A DNA stretch of 64,000 bases from Mycolicibacterium stellerae (GCF_003719305.1 NZ_RARC01000004.1:62001-126000), one strand, 5' to 3'. Shown: positions 50,410-59,038, counted from the stretch's first letter. Notes: a model not told the origin generated them from the sequence alone. Numbers and translations are program-made.

Positions 50410-50597
50410 AGGTCACCGTCGACGAGGACAGGTGCCGCGGCCACGGCATGTGCCTGACGCTGTGCCCAGAGGTGTTCAGCATGACCGACGACGGTTACGC
50501 CATCGCCGATCCCGAACAGGTGCCAGCGGGACTCGAGGACGCGGCAAAAGAGGCCATCGTGAACTGCCCCGAACAAGCCATCGTCGAAACCGACTGA
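50406..50597 (+). CDS. [3Fe-4S]/[4Fe-4S]-type ferredoxin, P450 partner
   Basis: 63 residues. The cluster region is CRGHGMCLTLC in the first half and NCPEQAI near the C-terminus, matching the C-x2-X-x2-C...CP pattern of mycobacterial P450-associated ferredoxins, with His at the variable X position. The start overlaps the P450 stop by 4 nt. Supplies electrons to that P450. One of three small ferredoxins of this kind (others at 51704 and 57378), each with a different variable residue, which suggests specific partners. Confidence 0.9.
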   Translation: MKVTVDEDRCRGHGMCLTLCPEVFSMTDDGYAIADPEQVPAGLEDAAKEAIVNCPEQAIVETD

Positions 50598-50640
50598 AGA
50601 GCCGCGTCGGCGGTGCCGGCGTCCTACCGAGGAGATTGTC

Positions 50641-50928
50641 GTGCCAAAGGGTTATGTGGTCATCACCGAAGACGTCAAGGACCCCGCAGGGATGGGCGAG
50701 TATGCCAAGCTCGCCAGCAAGACGATGGCAGGGGCGACGATCCTCGCCTTCGACCCGAACGCCGAGCAGATCGAGGGCGAGTGGCACGGCACCCAGACGG
50801 TGCTGCTGGAGTTCGAGTCGGTGGAAGCCGCCCGCGAGTGGTACAACTCCGACGCCTATCAGGAAGCGGCCAAGGTGCGGCAGGCCGCGGCCGACTGCAA
50901 GGGCGCCATCCTCACCGGCCTGGGCTGA
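50641..50928 (+). CDS. DUF1330-like dimeric alpha-beta barrel protein
   Basis: 95 residues. GYVVITEDVKDPAGMGEYAKLA, IEGEWHGTQTVLLEFESVEAAREWYNSDAYQEA and the C-terminal ILTGLG match the small ferredoxin-like fold of DUF1330/EthD proteins. No cofactor or metal motif is visible. Such proteins are seen next to P450 and steroid genes, and some act as isomerases or carry redox-labile intermediates. It follows the ferredoxin by 43 nt and probably shares its transcript. Ends 5 nt before the convergent hydrolase. Confidence 0.8.
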   Translation: MPKGYVVITEDVKDPAGMGEYAKLASKTMAGATILAFDPNAEQIEGEWHGTQTVLLEFESVEAAREWYNSDAYQEAAKVRQAAADCKGAILTGLG

Positions 50929-50933
50929 GAGCC

Positions 50934-51692
50934 CTAGTCCGGGATCAGCGGTCCCGTCGGCTTGGTGGTCGTTGCGTGCACCAGTAACTCGGCGAGTTCG
51001 CGCGGCCTGCTGAGGAACGGCGAGTGTGACGAGTCGATGGTCAACTGTTCGACGCCGAGCCTGCGCGTGACCGTGTCGGCCAGCCAGCGCGGCATCGAGC
51101 GGTCCTGCAGGCAGCGGATGAAGCTGCGCGGGATGTCGGCCGCCCAGAAGTTCGGCACGGACACCGGGGTCACCGTTGTATCGCCGAACCGCTCCGGGCC
51201 GAGGCGATCGAACGCCCATCGGGCGGTCGCCTCGTCGCAGTCGTGGTAGAAGTACTTCCACGCGCCGTCGAAGTCGGCGAACGTCATCGCGCCCTCGTCG
51301 TCGAACTTCAAGTAGCCCAACATCTCTCCGACGTCTGCTTCGAACTCGCCCTCCTCTGAATCGCGCATGGCCATGGCCTCCGGATAGGTGCGGCCCTCCC
51401 GAGGCAGCGCGGCGGCGAGGTAGGTGATGTGGCTGATCTGCTCGGGTACCGCGTCGGCGGCGAGCGTGGCGTCGAAGCCGCCACCGGAGTGGCCGACGAG
51501 GACGTCGCCGGGTCGAATCGCGGCGACGATCGCAGCCCTGCGGTTGGCCAGCGTGGACTCCTCGTCGACGAGCGCGCCATGTCCCGGTAGGTCGACGGCG
51601 ACAGCGTGATGGCCGAGCCGTCCCAGCTCGTCGATCGTGTGGTCCCAGCACCATGCGGCGTGAAAACCACCGTGCACGAAGACGAACCGCAT
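50934..51692 (-). CDS. alpha/beta hydrolase (MES/salicylate esterase-like)
   Basis: 252 residues. HGGFHAAWCWDHTIDELGRLGHHAVAVDLPGHGA at the N-terminus, nucleophile GHSGG, and the C-terminal His in SSHSPFLSRP. The acid residue is presumably in the strand before. This pattern (HGGFHAAWCW) recalls plant methyl esterase and haloperoxidase-like hydrolases that act on small ester or thioester substrates in the cytosol. First gene downstream of none: the ferredoxin 51704 lies 11 nt upstream on the same strand, so it is probably co-transcribed with the P450 operon beginning at 53141. Confidence 0.85.
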   Translation of the reverse strand: MRFVFVHGGFHAAWCWDHTIDELGRLGHHAVAVDLPGHGALVDEESTLANRRAAIVAAIRPGDVLVGHSGGGFDATLAADAVPEQISHITYLAAALPREGRTYPEAMAMRDSEEGEFEADVGEMLGYLKFDDEGAMTFADFDGAWKYFYHDCDEATARWAFDRLGPERFGDTTVTPVSVPNFWAADIPRSFIRCLQDRSMPRWLADTVTRRLGVEQLTIDSSHSPFLSRPRELAELLVHATTTKPTGPLIPD

Positions 51693-51703
51693 CTATGGAT
51701 GCG

Positions 51704-51901
51704 TCAGTCTTCGCGGATGGAGATGGCCTGCCGCGGACACTGGCGCACGGCTTCGCGGATCTGGTCCTCGTTCTCCGGGGTCACCTCGTCCTGGAGGACA
51801 TGCAGATAGTCCTGGTCGTCGAGGTCGAACACCTCAGGGATGATGCCCATGCAAATCCCGTTGCTCTCACACAAGCCGAAGTCGACTTCAACCTTGCTCA
51901 T
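51704..51901 (-). CDS. [3Fe-4S]/[4Fe-4S]-type ferredoxin, P450 partner
   Basis: 65 residues from ATG 51901 (a longer in-frame start exists). Cluster pattern CESNGICMGI and QCPRQAI. It lacks the His/Cys at some positions found in the 50406 ferredoxin, with Asn at the X position. Downstream by 28 nt of the P450 at 51930 on the same strand and so its likely electron donor. Confidence 0.88.
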   Translation of the reverse strand: MSKVEVDFGLCESNGICMGIIPEVFDLDDQDYLHVLQDEVTPENEDQIREAVRQCPRQAISIRED

Positions 51902-51929
51902 CTTTGTCGTCCGCTCTTCGCGCAAGCGC

Positions 51930-53141
51930 TCATCGCAAAACCTTCACGGGAACGTTTTTCCACCCGGCCACATTCTGCATCTGGACGCGTGTGCATTTGT
52001 CGAAATCGACCTCGAAGCGCGGCATGAAATCGAGCAGCCTGTCCAGTGCGATGGAGCTTTCCAGGCGCGCCAGCGCGGCGCCGAGGCAGCTGTGGATGCC
52101 GTACCCGAGGCCGAGGTTCTGCGCTTGGGCGCGGTCGCGGGTGATGTCGAACTTGTCGGCGTCGGTCCAGGCTCGCTCGTCGCGGTTCGCCGAGCCTGCG
52201 ATCAGGAACACCGGGCTGCCCTCGGGGATCGTCGTGCCATGCAGGTGTACGTCGCGCATGTTGCGGCGCACGTTGTACTGCGAGGGCGCCTCATAGCGCA
52301 GCAGCTCCTCGACGGCACCGGAAATCATGCTGCGGTCCTCCCGCATCATCTGCCACTGGTCTTGGTGCTTGGCGAACATGTAGACCGCGTTGCCGACCAG
52401 CTTGGTGACCGTCTCGGCGCCCGCACCGCCGAGCAGGCTTGCGAAGGCGGCGATCTCGAGATCGTCGAGCCGGTCCATCTCGCCGTTCTCACGTTCGAGC
52501 TCGGCCTGAACGAGCTTGGTGAAGAGGTCGTCCCGTGGTTCGGCACGGCGCTTGGCCACCAGGTCCAGGTAGAACATCGCCTGGTCGATGTTGGCCTTCA
52601 TCGCCTGTTCGCCGGTCTCGACCTGACCGACCTCGCGGTGCAACGAGTCGTCGATCCAGTGTCGTACCTGCTGGGCGCTTTCTTCTGGCACCCCGAGCAT
52701 CGTGGTTATCACCTCGACGGGGAACGGTGCGGTGAACTCCTGCACCGCGTCGAAGCCGTCCGGATCGAGTCGGCTCAGATACTTCTCGATCTTGTCGACG
52801 ACGTTCTCCGTCTGCGCCTGGATCGCGCGCGGCGTGAACACCTTGTTTAGCAGGCTGCGCATGTTCCGGTGCGACGGCGGATCCATGAAGATGATCATTC
52901 GGGGCCCGGACTCGGTGGGCATGCCGTTCCTGATCGTAGCCAGGTCGATGCCGTACGCCGACGAGTAGGTGTCGAAGTCCTTGAACGCGGGTGCGACGTC
53001 TTCGTGCCGGGTCAGCGCGTAGAAATCGTGCTCGTCGCTGTAGTAGACGGGCGCTTCGTCGCGCATCCGGCGATACGTCTCGTAAGCCCCGTTGAAGAAG
53101 TCCATCGAGAACGGGTCGAAAACAAGCTTCGCCTTGGTCAC
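51930..53141 (-). CDS. cytochrome P450
   Basis: 403 residues. I-helix GGAGAETVT, K-helix EELLRYE, heme loop LGYGIHSCLGAAL, in which the first residue of the usual F-G-x-G is Leu. The N-terminus (FDPFSMDFFNGAYETYRRMRDEAPVYYSDEHDFYALTRHED) is close in style to that of the P450 at 6573, as is the PPSHRNMRSLLNKVFTPRAI block, so these two are more related to each other than to 49114. Operon with ferredoxin and hydrolase. An inverted repeat related to the one before 7790 lies 93 nt upstream. Confidence 0.93.
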   Translation of the reverse strand: MTKAKLVFDPFSMDFFNGAYETYRRMRDEAPVYYSDEHDFYALTRHEDVAPAFKDFDTYSSAYGIDLATIRNGMPTESGPRMIIFMDPPSHRNMRSLLNKVFTPRAIQAQTENVVDKIEKYLSRLDPDGFDAVQEFTAPFPVEVITTMLGVPEESAQQVRHWIDDSLHREVGQVETGEQAMKANIDQAMFYLDLVAKRRAEPRDDLFTKLVQAELERENGEMDRLDDLEIAAFASLLGGAGAETVTKLVGNAVYMFAKHQDQWQMMREDRSMISGAVEELLRYEAPSQYNVRRNMRDVHLHGTTIPEGSPVFLIAGSANRDERAWTDADKFDITRDRAQAQNLGLGYGIHSCLGAALARLESSIALDRLLDFMPRFEVDFDKCTRVQMQNVAGWKNVPVKVLR

Positions 53142-53233
53142 TGAGTACTCCTGAGCTGTGCGAACGGCATTCGATGCATTACGTATGGCTGTTAGCCTGT
53201 AACCCTATCGGTAATGCCGTTTCCACAAAAGAG

Positions 53234-53262
53234 AATGAGACATTCGCGCAATGTGTCTCATT
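53234..53262. promoter_or_regulatory. long inverted repeat upstream of P450
   Basis: AATGAGACA (53234-53242) and TGTCTCATT (53254-53262) are perfect 9-bp inverted arms with an 11-nt gap. They lie in the 116-nt region between the P450 start and the upstream dehydrogenase stop, which the right arm overlaps. The P450 at 6573 has a related repeat (TAAGACAA/TTGTCTCA). Candidate operator shared by the two P450 genes. Confidence 0.5.
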
Positions 53263-54046
53263 GTCGCAGTCCTGCGTCGACCACGTCGTCCAGTGCGCCG
53301 AGGTCGCCGCCCAGGTCGGCAAGCGTCTCCCTGACCACCCCGACGTCCTTGCCGATGAAGTCGCCGACGGCGTCGATGAACGCCGTGGCCGAGCCCGCCC
53401 TGGTGATATGGCCCAGCGCGCGACTGCCCGCGCTTCCGTGTGTCAACGCCTCGAGAAGTGCCGGTTCGGAGATGCCGAGTAGGCCACCCAATCGCACGCC
53501 CTCGGCCACCAGCCCGATCTGCGCCGCGAAGAGCGCGTTGTTGATCAGCTTGACCAGTTGACCGGCACCGGTGCGGCCGACATGCAGGACCGGGTCACCG
53601 TAGGTGCTCAGCAGCGGGTGCACGCGCGTCACGGGGTCGTCTTCCCCCCCGACGAACAGCGTCACCCGGCCCGCTGCGATGTCATGCGGACCTCCGCTGA
53701 CCGGGGCGTCGACCACGTCGACGCCGCGAGCAGCGATCGCCTGGGCAGTGCGTGGGCTTCCCGTGGTGTGTACGACGAGCACGGCACCCGGAGACATGGC
53801 CTCGACCAGGCCGTCGTCAAGGCACACCTGCCGAACCTGTTCGTCGGTGAACACGCAGACGATGACGGCATCGGCACCCTCGGTGACAGCGGCAGGCTCG
53901 GTGACGGGGGAGGCGCCCAAATCGCGCACCGCCTGGCACTTTTCGGTGGTTCGGCCCAGCGCGCGGACCTCGTGGCCCGCGTCGAGCAGGCGACGCACCA
54001 TCGGGGCACCCATTCGCCCGGTGCCGACGAAGCCGACCCGCGTCAC
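53258..54046 (-). CDS. NAD(P)-dependent 3-hydroxyisobutyrate dehydrogenase-like protein
   Basis: 262 residues. Rossmann motif GFVGTGRMGAPMVRRLLDAG at the N-terminus, DAPVSGGPHDIAAG and GQLVKLINNALFAAQ with the catalytic Lys: the beta-hydroxyacid dehydrogenase family. It oxidises a 3-hydroxy acid or aldehyde. Overlaps its paralogue (54043) by 4 nt. Pairs of such genes may form a heterodimer or act on consecutive intermediates. Last gene of the operon from 59002. Confidence 0.88.
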   Translation of the reverse strand: MTRVGFVGTGRMGAPMVRRLLDAGHEVRALGRTTEKCQAVRDLGASPVTEPAAVTEGADAVIVCVFTDEQVRQVCLDDGLVEAMSPGAVLVVHTTGSPRTAQAIAARGVDVVDAPVSGGPHDIAAGRVTLFVGGEDDPVTRVHPLLSTYGDPVLHVGRTGAGQLVKLINNALFAAQIGLVAEGVRLGGLLGISEPALLEALTHGSAGSRALGHITRAGSATAFIDAVGDFIGKDVGVVRETLADLGGDLGALDDVVDAGLRQ

Positions 54047-54861
54047 CGCGGATGTTCCAGTGCGCTCAGCGCGGCGTCGGCCGCATCGAACACCGCACCC
54101 TGCGGCGCCGACGCGGCATCGGCGATGCTCGCGGCGTGCCGGACATCCTTCTGCAACAGCGCACCGGCTATGGCCGCGAGTTGGTCTGTCCGGCCGCCGA
54201 ACGCGGCGATGCTCGACAAGGCCTTGCTGTTGGCGGAACCGCGGGTGACGACCTCGCCGAGCTTGTCACGCGGAATGCCGAGGGCTTCGCCCAGTTCCAG
54301 CGCGCTGACGGCGCTGCCCATGTTCGCGGTGAACAACAGGTTGTTGAGGATCTTGGCGACCTGTCCGCTGCCAAGCGGTCCGAGATGCACGATGGGGTCG
54401 CCGTATGTCGCGAATACCGGTCGGCAGCGTTCGACGACGTCGGCCTCACCGCCGACCATCACCAGCAGCTGTCCCTCCCCGACGGCAGGCGCTCCACCGC
54501 TCACCGGCGCATCGATCAGCGAAACACCTTGATCTGCAGCAGATTCGGCGAGATCGCGGCACGTATCGGGATGGACGGTGCTGTGGATCGCCACGATCCC
54601 GCCGGATGCCAATCCGGCCAGCACGCCGCTGTCACCGGTAAGGACCTCCGTCACGTCGTCGTCGCCGACGACGCACAGGCAGACCAGGTCGCTGGCGGCC
54701 GCCAGCTCGGCAGGCGAGTCCGCAATCTTCGCGGCGGTGCCTGCGAAGGGTTCGAGGGTAGCGGGCCTGCGCGCCCACAAAGTGAGGTCATACCCACCCT
54801 CGACGATCCGTCGCGCCATCGGGCCACCTTGGCTGCCAAGTCCGATGAAGCCGACGCGCAT
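54043..54861 (-). CDS. NAD(P)-dependent 3-hydroxyisobutyrate dehydrogenase-like protein
   Basis: 272 residues from ATG 54861, overlapping the hydrolase stop by one base (TGATG); a TTG one codon earlier is not needed. GFIGLGSQGGPMARRIVEGG, DAPVSGGAPAVGEGQ and GSGQVAKILNNLLFTANM show the same family as 53258, with the catalytic Lys present. The glycine motif has SQG where the paralogue has RMG, so coenzyme or substrate preference may differ. It lies between the hydrolase and the second dehydrogenase. Confidence 0.88.
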   Translation of the reverse strand: MRVGFIGLGSQGGPMARRIVEGGYDLTLWARRPATLEPFAGTAAKIADSPAELAAASDLVCLCVVGDDDVTEVLTGDSGVLAGLASGGIVAIHSTVHPDTCRDLAESAADQGVSLIDAPVSGGAPAVGEGQLLVMVGGEADVVERCRPVFATYGDPIVHLGPLGSGQVAKILNNLLFTANMGSAVSALELGEALGIPRDKLGEVVTRGSANSKALSSIAAFGGRTDQLAAIAGALLQKDVRHAASIADAASAPQGAVFDAADAALSALEHPR

Positions 54862-55733
54862 CAACCCGCCTCCAGCTCTTCACGCGCGGTTGCGCATTCG
54901 TCGACGAACGACAGCACCCGCCGGTGGTATTCGCCCGCGCTCCAGCCGACACTGAGGTTGTGTCCGCTGTCGGCCATCTCGTTGACGACGACCCGTCGCG
55001 ACGACGTGAACAACGCCGCGACGGCTTGCGCGGCCTGCGATGTCGACTCCCAGACACGCTCGTGATCGGCCACGCTGAACTCGACCGGCGCCGTCACCCG
55101 GCCCGCGATCTCACCGAAGTCGCGGCGGGGCCAGTTCGCGGTGACGTCGGCTTCATACGGTGCGCCAGGCGCCGACAGGCCGCCGGTCAGCACCTCGGGC
55201 GGATAGAGGCCGGTGGGCTGCCAAAGCAGATCACGCAGACCCGCGGGACGCGATGTTGCGGTGGCCTCACTGATGATGGCCTTCGCCGCCTCCCCGTATC
55301 GTAATCCGGTCCCCGACAATTCGACGCCAAGCACATCGCCGGCTCTCTCGTCGACCGCCATGCGCAACGCGAGTTCACATCCCGCGGAGTGCGCGAGCAG
55401 GAAAAGTCCTGCGCCACGGGAACTCTCGCCGAGAATCTTGTCCACCGCGCCAAGCGCGAAGCCGACCCGCCTTTCCGCCTCGGTCATATCGTCGTGGTAG
55501 AACGCCGACGCGCCGTAGCCGGGGCGGTCCAGCGCGATGGCCGTGTAGCCGTCGGCGGCCGCCGCGCGCAACAAGGACAGCTCGGGATGGCCGGGGCAGT
55601 CGAAGTACGCCGCCGACGTGGCGCCCCCGTGCACCGCGACGATCACGGCCCTCGGCGCCGGCGCGGAAGCGACCAACGCCGACATCGGCACGCCGTCGGC
55701 GAGGACGACGCGTGGACGCGGCGCGCTACTCAT
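54861..55733 (-). CDS. alpha/beta hydrolase
   Basis: 290 residues. HGGATSAAYFDCPGHPELSLLRAAAADGYTAIALDRPGYGAS, nucleophile AHSAGCE near residue 118 and C-terminal His in DSGHNLSVG. The oxyanion HG is in place. It could cleave a carbon-carbon bond (meta-cleavage hydrolase) or an ester/thioester. Overlaps the DUF35-thiolase by 8 nt and the dehydrogenase by one base, so it belongs to the operon. Not closely related to the hydrolases at 50934 and 59518. Confidence 0.85.
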   Translation of the reverse strand: MSSAPRPRVVLADGVPMSALVASAPAPRAVIVAVHGGATSAAYFDCPGHPELSLLRAAAADGYTAIALDRPGYGASAFYHDDMTEAERRVGFALGAVDKILGESSRGAGLFLLAHSAGCELALRMAVDERAGDVLGVELSGTGLRYGEAAKAIISEATATSRPAGLRDLLWQPTGLYPPEVLTGGLSAPGAPYEADVTANWPRRDFGEIAGRVTAPVEFSVADHERVWESTSQAAQAVAALFTSSRRVVVNEMADSGHNLSVGWSAGEYHRRVLSFVDECATAREELEAG

Positions 55734-57381
55734 CCGTCCTCAGCAGAATGGCACCGCTCGGCGTCAGGCCGCCGCTGCTGACCACCCCGACGCGGGCGTC
55801 TCTCACCTGGCGTTCGCCTGCATCACCGCGGAGCTGCACGACGGCCTCGTGGATCAACCCCATGCCGTGCGTGCGTCCATGCGAGAGCTGACCGCCGTGG
55901 GTGTTCAGCGGAATCACGCCGTCGCGTGCGATGGCCTTGCCGCCGTCGATGAAGTCCTTCGCCTCGCCGATCCCGCAGAAGCCGAGCCCCTCCAGCCACG
56001 ACAGGCAGTTGAACGTGAAGCCGTCGTAGAGCTCGGCCACGTCGACATCCTTGGGCCGCAACGACGTGCGCGTCCACAAGTGGGCAGACTGACCCAGCAC
56101 CTGAGGCTCGTGGGTCATCGTGGTCTGGTCCCAGTCGGTGCGTTCGACGATCTGGGTGCCGACCGCCTCGAACAGCACCGGCTTGTTTGGCATGTCCTTC
56201 GCGGCGTCGACGGCCGACACGACCACCGCGACCGCGCCGTCGCACGGCACGTCGCAGTCGTAGAGCCCGAACGGTGTGGTGATCATCCTGGCGTTCAGGT
56301 AGTCGTCCATGGTCATCGGATCGCGGTAGATCGCGGTCGGGTTCAGCGCCGCATTGGCCCGCTGGTTGAGCGCGATCCAGCCGAGGGTCTCCCTCGTGGT
56401 GCCGTACCGGTCGAAGTGGCGCTGTGCGTTCAACGCGAGTGTGTGCGCAGCCGATGTCGCGCCGAACGGCATCTGCCAACTCGAGGTTCGGGCACCCCCC
56501 GGCGGCGACATCTTGCCCTCCTTCATCAACTGCTGGAAGGTCGCCTCCCACAGTGTGCGAAAGCACAACACATGGCGGGCCAGACCGGTGGCGACGGCCA
56601 TCACGGCAGCGATCAGCGAGCCGCCGGGACCGAAGGTGTCCATCCCACCGTTGATCCACGCCGGACGCAGACCAAGCGCCCCCTCCAGCGCCGTCACCCC
56701 GCCCTCACCCATGCCCGCGATGTCGAGCCCGGGATACGTTGAGAGCCCGTCGATGTCGTCGAACGTCAGGCCTGCATCGGCCACCGCTTGTTCGCAGGCG
56801 TCGATCGTCAACGACAGCGGCGGCACCATCTGTCGCCTGCCGATCTTGGACATTCCGATTCCGGTGATCGCCGCCGCGTCCTCGAACTTCTCCTTGGTGA
56901 GCATCGGCGAGACATGCTTGGCGAAGTCCTGCGGTGCGATCTCGTCGACGGGCTGCGGCCCTGTCTTCTTCTCGACGGTCGGAGTGAACACCGGCAGCCA
57001 GACGGTTCCCGCCTTGTCCTCCAGCTTGTCGAACCGGGCCTCGACGGTCTGTCCCAACTCGAGCGAGTCGGGCTCGCAGTCAACGATGTTGGTGGTCAAC
57101 CGAACCCGGGGGTCCTCGACTATCGCGACCTGTGCCACGACATAGGGCGGCGGCAGGTCGGGAAAGCCGAACCGGTGGTTGACGGTGAAGGCCGACAGGG
57201 TGGCTTCACCCGACACGTCGCGCACCCCGATGTTGCGGCCGCGGCAGTACCGGCACACCGGCTGCGGGGGATGGATCAGCGCGTCGCAGTCCCTGCACTC
57301 CTGGATTCGCAGCACGCCGTCGGCGCCCGCCGTCCAGAAGAACTCGTTCAGTGCGTTGACCTCCGGCAGCGGTCGTGTCAC
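55726..57381 (-). CDS. DUF35 (OB-fold/zinc ribbon)-thiolase-like fusion, probable aldolase
   Basis: 551 residues from GTG 57381. Residues 1 to about 135 are a DUF35 domain with a zinc ribbon (C29, C32, C43, C46) and an OB-fold; residues about 165-551 are a thiolase-like (lipid-transfer/SCP-x) domain. The nucleophilic-Cys block of thiolases reads NGGMDTFGPGGSLIAA, with no Cys. GQLSHGRTHGMGLIHEAV and AELYDGFTFNCLSWLEG remain. This combination is that of Ltp2-ChsH2(DUF35), the retro-aldolase of steroid side-chain degradation, but encoded as one polypeptide. It probably cleaves a 3-hydroxyacyl-CoA into a ketone or aldehyde and a short acyl-CoA. Confidence 0.87.
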   Translation of the reverse strand: MTRPLPEVNALNEFFWTAGADGVLRIQECRDCDALIHPPQPVCRYCRGRNIGVRDVSGEATLSAFTVNHRFGFPDLPPPYVVAQVAIVEDPRVRLTTNIVDCEPDSLELGQTVEARFDKLEDKAGTVWLPVFTPTVEKKTGPQPVDEIAPQDFAKHVSPMLTKEKFEDAAAITGIGMSKIGRRQMVPPLSLTIDACEQAVADAGLTFDDIDGLSTYPGLDIAGMGEGGVTALEGALGLRPAWINGGMDTFGPGGSLIAAVMAVATGLARHVLCFRTLWEATFQQLMKEGKMSPPGGARTSSWQMPFGATSAAHTLALNAQRHFDRYGTTRETLGWIALNQRANAALNPTAIYRDPMTMDDYLNARMITTPFGLYDCDVPCDGAVAVVVSAVDAAKDMPNKPVLFEAVGTQIVERTDWDQTTMTHEPQVLGQSAHLWTRTSLRPKDVDVAELYDGFTFNCLSWLEGLGFCGIGEAKDFIDGGKAIARDGVIPLNTHGGQLSHGRTHGMGLIHEAVVQLRGDAGERQVRDARVGVVSSGGLTPSGAILLRTDE

Positions 57382-57704
57382 CGGACGAAACCCCAGACCG
57401 CCTCGTTACCATCGGAGTTCGGGTCGGGCTCGGGGGCTTCGTGTGCCTCGGGGTGCGGCACACCATCCTCGGACGGTCGATGCTCGCCCATGTAGATGAT
57501 CGCGTGGACCGGGCAGTCCATCAGCGCCCGCATCACGGCGTCACGGTCCTTCTCGGGCACTGTGCCGTCACCGACCAGCGAGGCATAGCCCCAGTCGTCG
57601 AGGGAGAAGTAGTCGGGTGCGTGCTTGGCGCAGACGCCGAAGCCGTCGCACAGCGTTCTGTCGAGACGGATTCGCAAGCCTTTGGTTATTGCTCGGGCGC
57701 TCAT
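57378..57704 (-). CDS. small ferredoxin with long acidic tail
   Basis: 108 residues. Cluster motif CDGFGVCAKHAPDYF and DCPVHAIIY fits the P450-type C-x2-X-x2-C...CP ferredoxin, with Phe at X. Unlike the other two, it has a C-terminal extension of about 40 acidic, Pro-rich residues (PEAHEAPEPDPNSDGNEAV). Overlaps both neighbours by 4 nt, between the NuoF-like flavoprotein and the DUF35-thiolase. It probably accepts electrons from the NuoF-like protein. Confidence 0.88.
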   Translation of the reverse strand: MSARAITKGLRIRLDRTLCDGFGVCAKHAPDYFSLDDWGYASLVGDGTVPEKDRDAVMRALMDCPVHAIIYMGEHRPSEDGVPHPEAHEAPEPDPNSDGNEAVWGFVR

Positions 57705-59002
57705 TGATGCACCACCGCCTCCACTTCGTAGGGCCGTTGTGCCCGGAACGCGTTGTCGCTGCAGGTGTCACAGTCGTTTCCGAGGTGGCGGGCAACGGCC
57801 TGGGGAAATTGGTGCAGCAAGCTGGCGGCGATGAAGGTGGCGCCGTCGAGCGTGGCGCAGGCACCGCGACCGCGCAGCACCACCGACCACCGCTGCAGCC
57901 GCCCGAGGTCCTCGTCGGTCGCCGTCCCGTCCCGCAGGGCCCCCGCGGCCGCGGCCATCGCCGCCGTCCCGTTGAAACACGATCCGCACTGGCCCGCGTT
58001 TTCGCGGTCGAAATACTCCAGGACCGACGCGGCGACCGCGACCGGGCAGTCCTGCGTCGTCAGGATGGAGATAGCGCCGCAGCCCAGCCCGCTACCGAGC
58101 CGGCGAATCGACTCGTGGTCGAGGGTGACGTCCAGGATTTCGCTGTTCACCAGGCCTGCGAAATAGCCGCCCATCAGCACGCCCTTGACGGTGTCGGCGG
58201 CCAGCCCGTGCAACTTCAACAGCTCGGAAAACGGTGCGCCGTGCGGGATCTCGTACAGCGCCGCGGGGCGTCCCGCACCGGTGACGGTGGCGAGGAACGT
58301 CCCCGGCGACATCGGCGTACCCGCGGACCGGAAGGCCTGGGCCCCATGCGCGTGTATGTAGGGCAGGTTGGCCAGCGTCTCGACATTGCTCACCAGCGTC
58401 GGCACACCGCCCACTCCTTCTTCGAACGGGCGCGGCGGTTTGTCCGTGGGTTTTGCAGGCCCGCCGTTGATCACCCGTACCGCGGCGGTCTCCTCGCCCG
58501 CGACGTACCCGGGTTGGACCGCCACCACATCGACCGTTGTTTCCCCGAACACCTCCGCGGGAACCTCGCCAAGCGCGGATTCCACGGCGGTCGCCGCGTG
58601 CGCATCCGACACGTACACGTAGGCGCGGCGGGCACCGACCATCTCGGCCGCGAGCCGCAGGCCGTCGAGGACGAGGTGCGGACGATTGCGCAACAGCCAT
58701 CGGTCCTTCACCGACGCGGGCTCGCCCTCTTCGCCGTTGGCGACCACCACGGTCTCGGAGCCGCGGCGACCGGCGTCTCCGACGGTGCGCAGCTTGGTTG
58801 CCATCGGGAACGCCGCGCCCCCTCTGCCGAGCAACCCGGACAGATCTACCTGATCGAGCAGGGCGTCGGGCCCGTCGAGTCGCTGGTAGCCACCGGTGCC
58901 GGTGTAGTCGGCGTAGTCCTCGGTACCGGTCGATGAGCGCAGCAGCCGTGGCAGGCACGAGGGCCACGTCGCCACGGTGAGTTCGGTTGCGGTGGAGTTC
59001 AT
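57701..59002 (-). CDS. NuoF-like NADH:ferredoxin oxidoreductase flavoprotein
   Basis: 433 residues from ATG 59002 (GGAGGAA upstream); the longer frame to 59098 adds only a basic, unlikely start. FMN/NADH binding GLLGRGGAAFPMATK and NGEEGEPASVKDRWLL, then the soluble ligand-binding beta-grasp block (VTGAGRPAALYEIPHGAPFSELL). The C-terminal [4Fe-4S] region ENAGQCGSCFNGT is followed by GRGACATLDGATF. It resembles the NADH-oxidising subunit of complex I without the other subunits. With the next gene it forms a private NADH-to-ferredoxin chain that could serve the P450s or the Rieske enzymes. First gene of the operon. Confidence 0.9.
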   Translation of the reverse strand: MNSTATELTVATWPSCLPRLLRSSTGTEDYADYTGTGGYQRLDGPDALLDQVDLSGLLGRGGAAFPMATKLRTVGDAGRRGSETVVVANGEEGEPASVKDRWLLRNRPHLVLDGLRLAAEMVGARRAYVYVSDAHAATAVESALGEVPAEVFGETTVDVVAVQPGYVAGEETAAVRVINGGPAKPTDKPPRPFEEGVGGVPTLVSNVETLANLPYIHAHGAQAFRSAGTPMSPGTFLATVTGAGRPAALYEIPHGAPFSELLKLHGLAADTVKGVLMGGYFAGLVNSEILDVTLDHESIRRLGSGLGCGAISILTTQDCPVAVAASVLEYFDRENAGQCGSCFNGTAAMAAAAGALRDGTATDEDLGRLQRWSVVLRGRGACATLDGATFIAASLLHQFPQAVARHLGNDCDTCSDNAFRAQRPYEVEAVVHQ

Positions 59003-59038
59003 GAGGTCTTCCTCCCGGCCGCGGATAGGCTGATCCGC

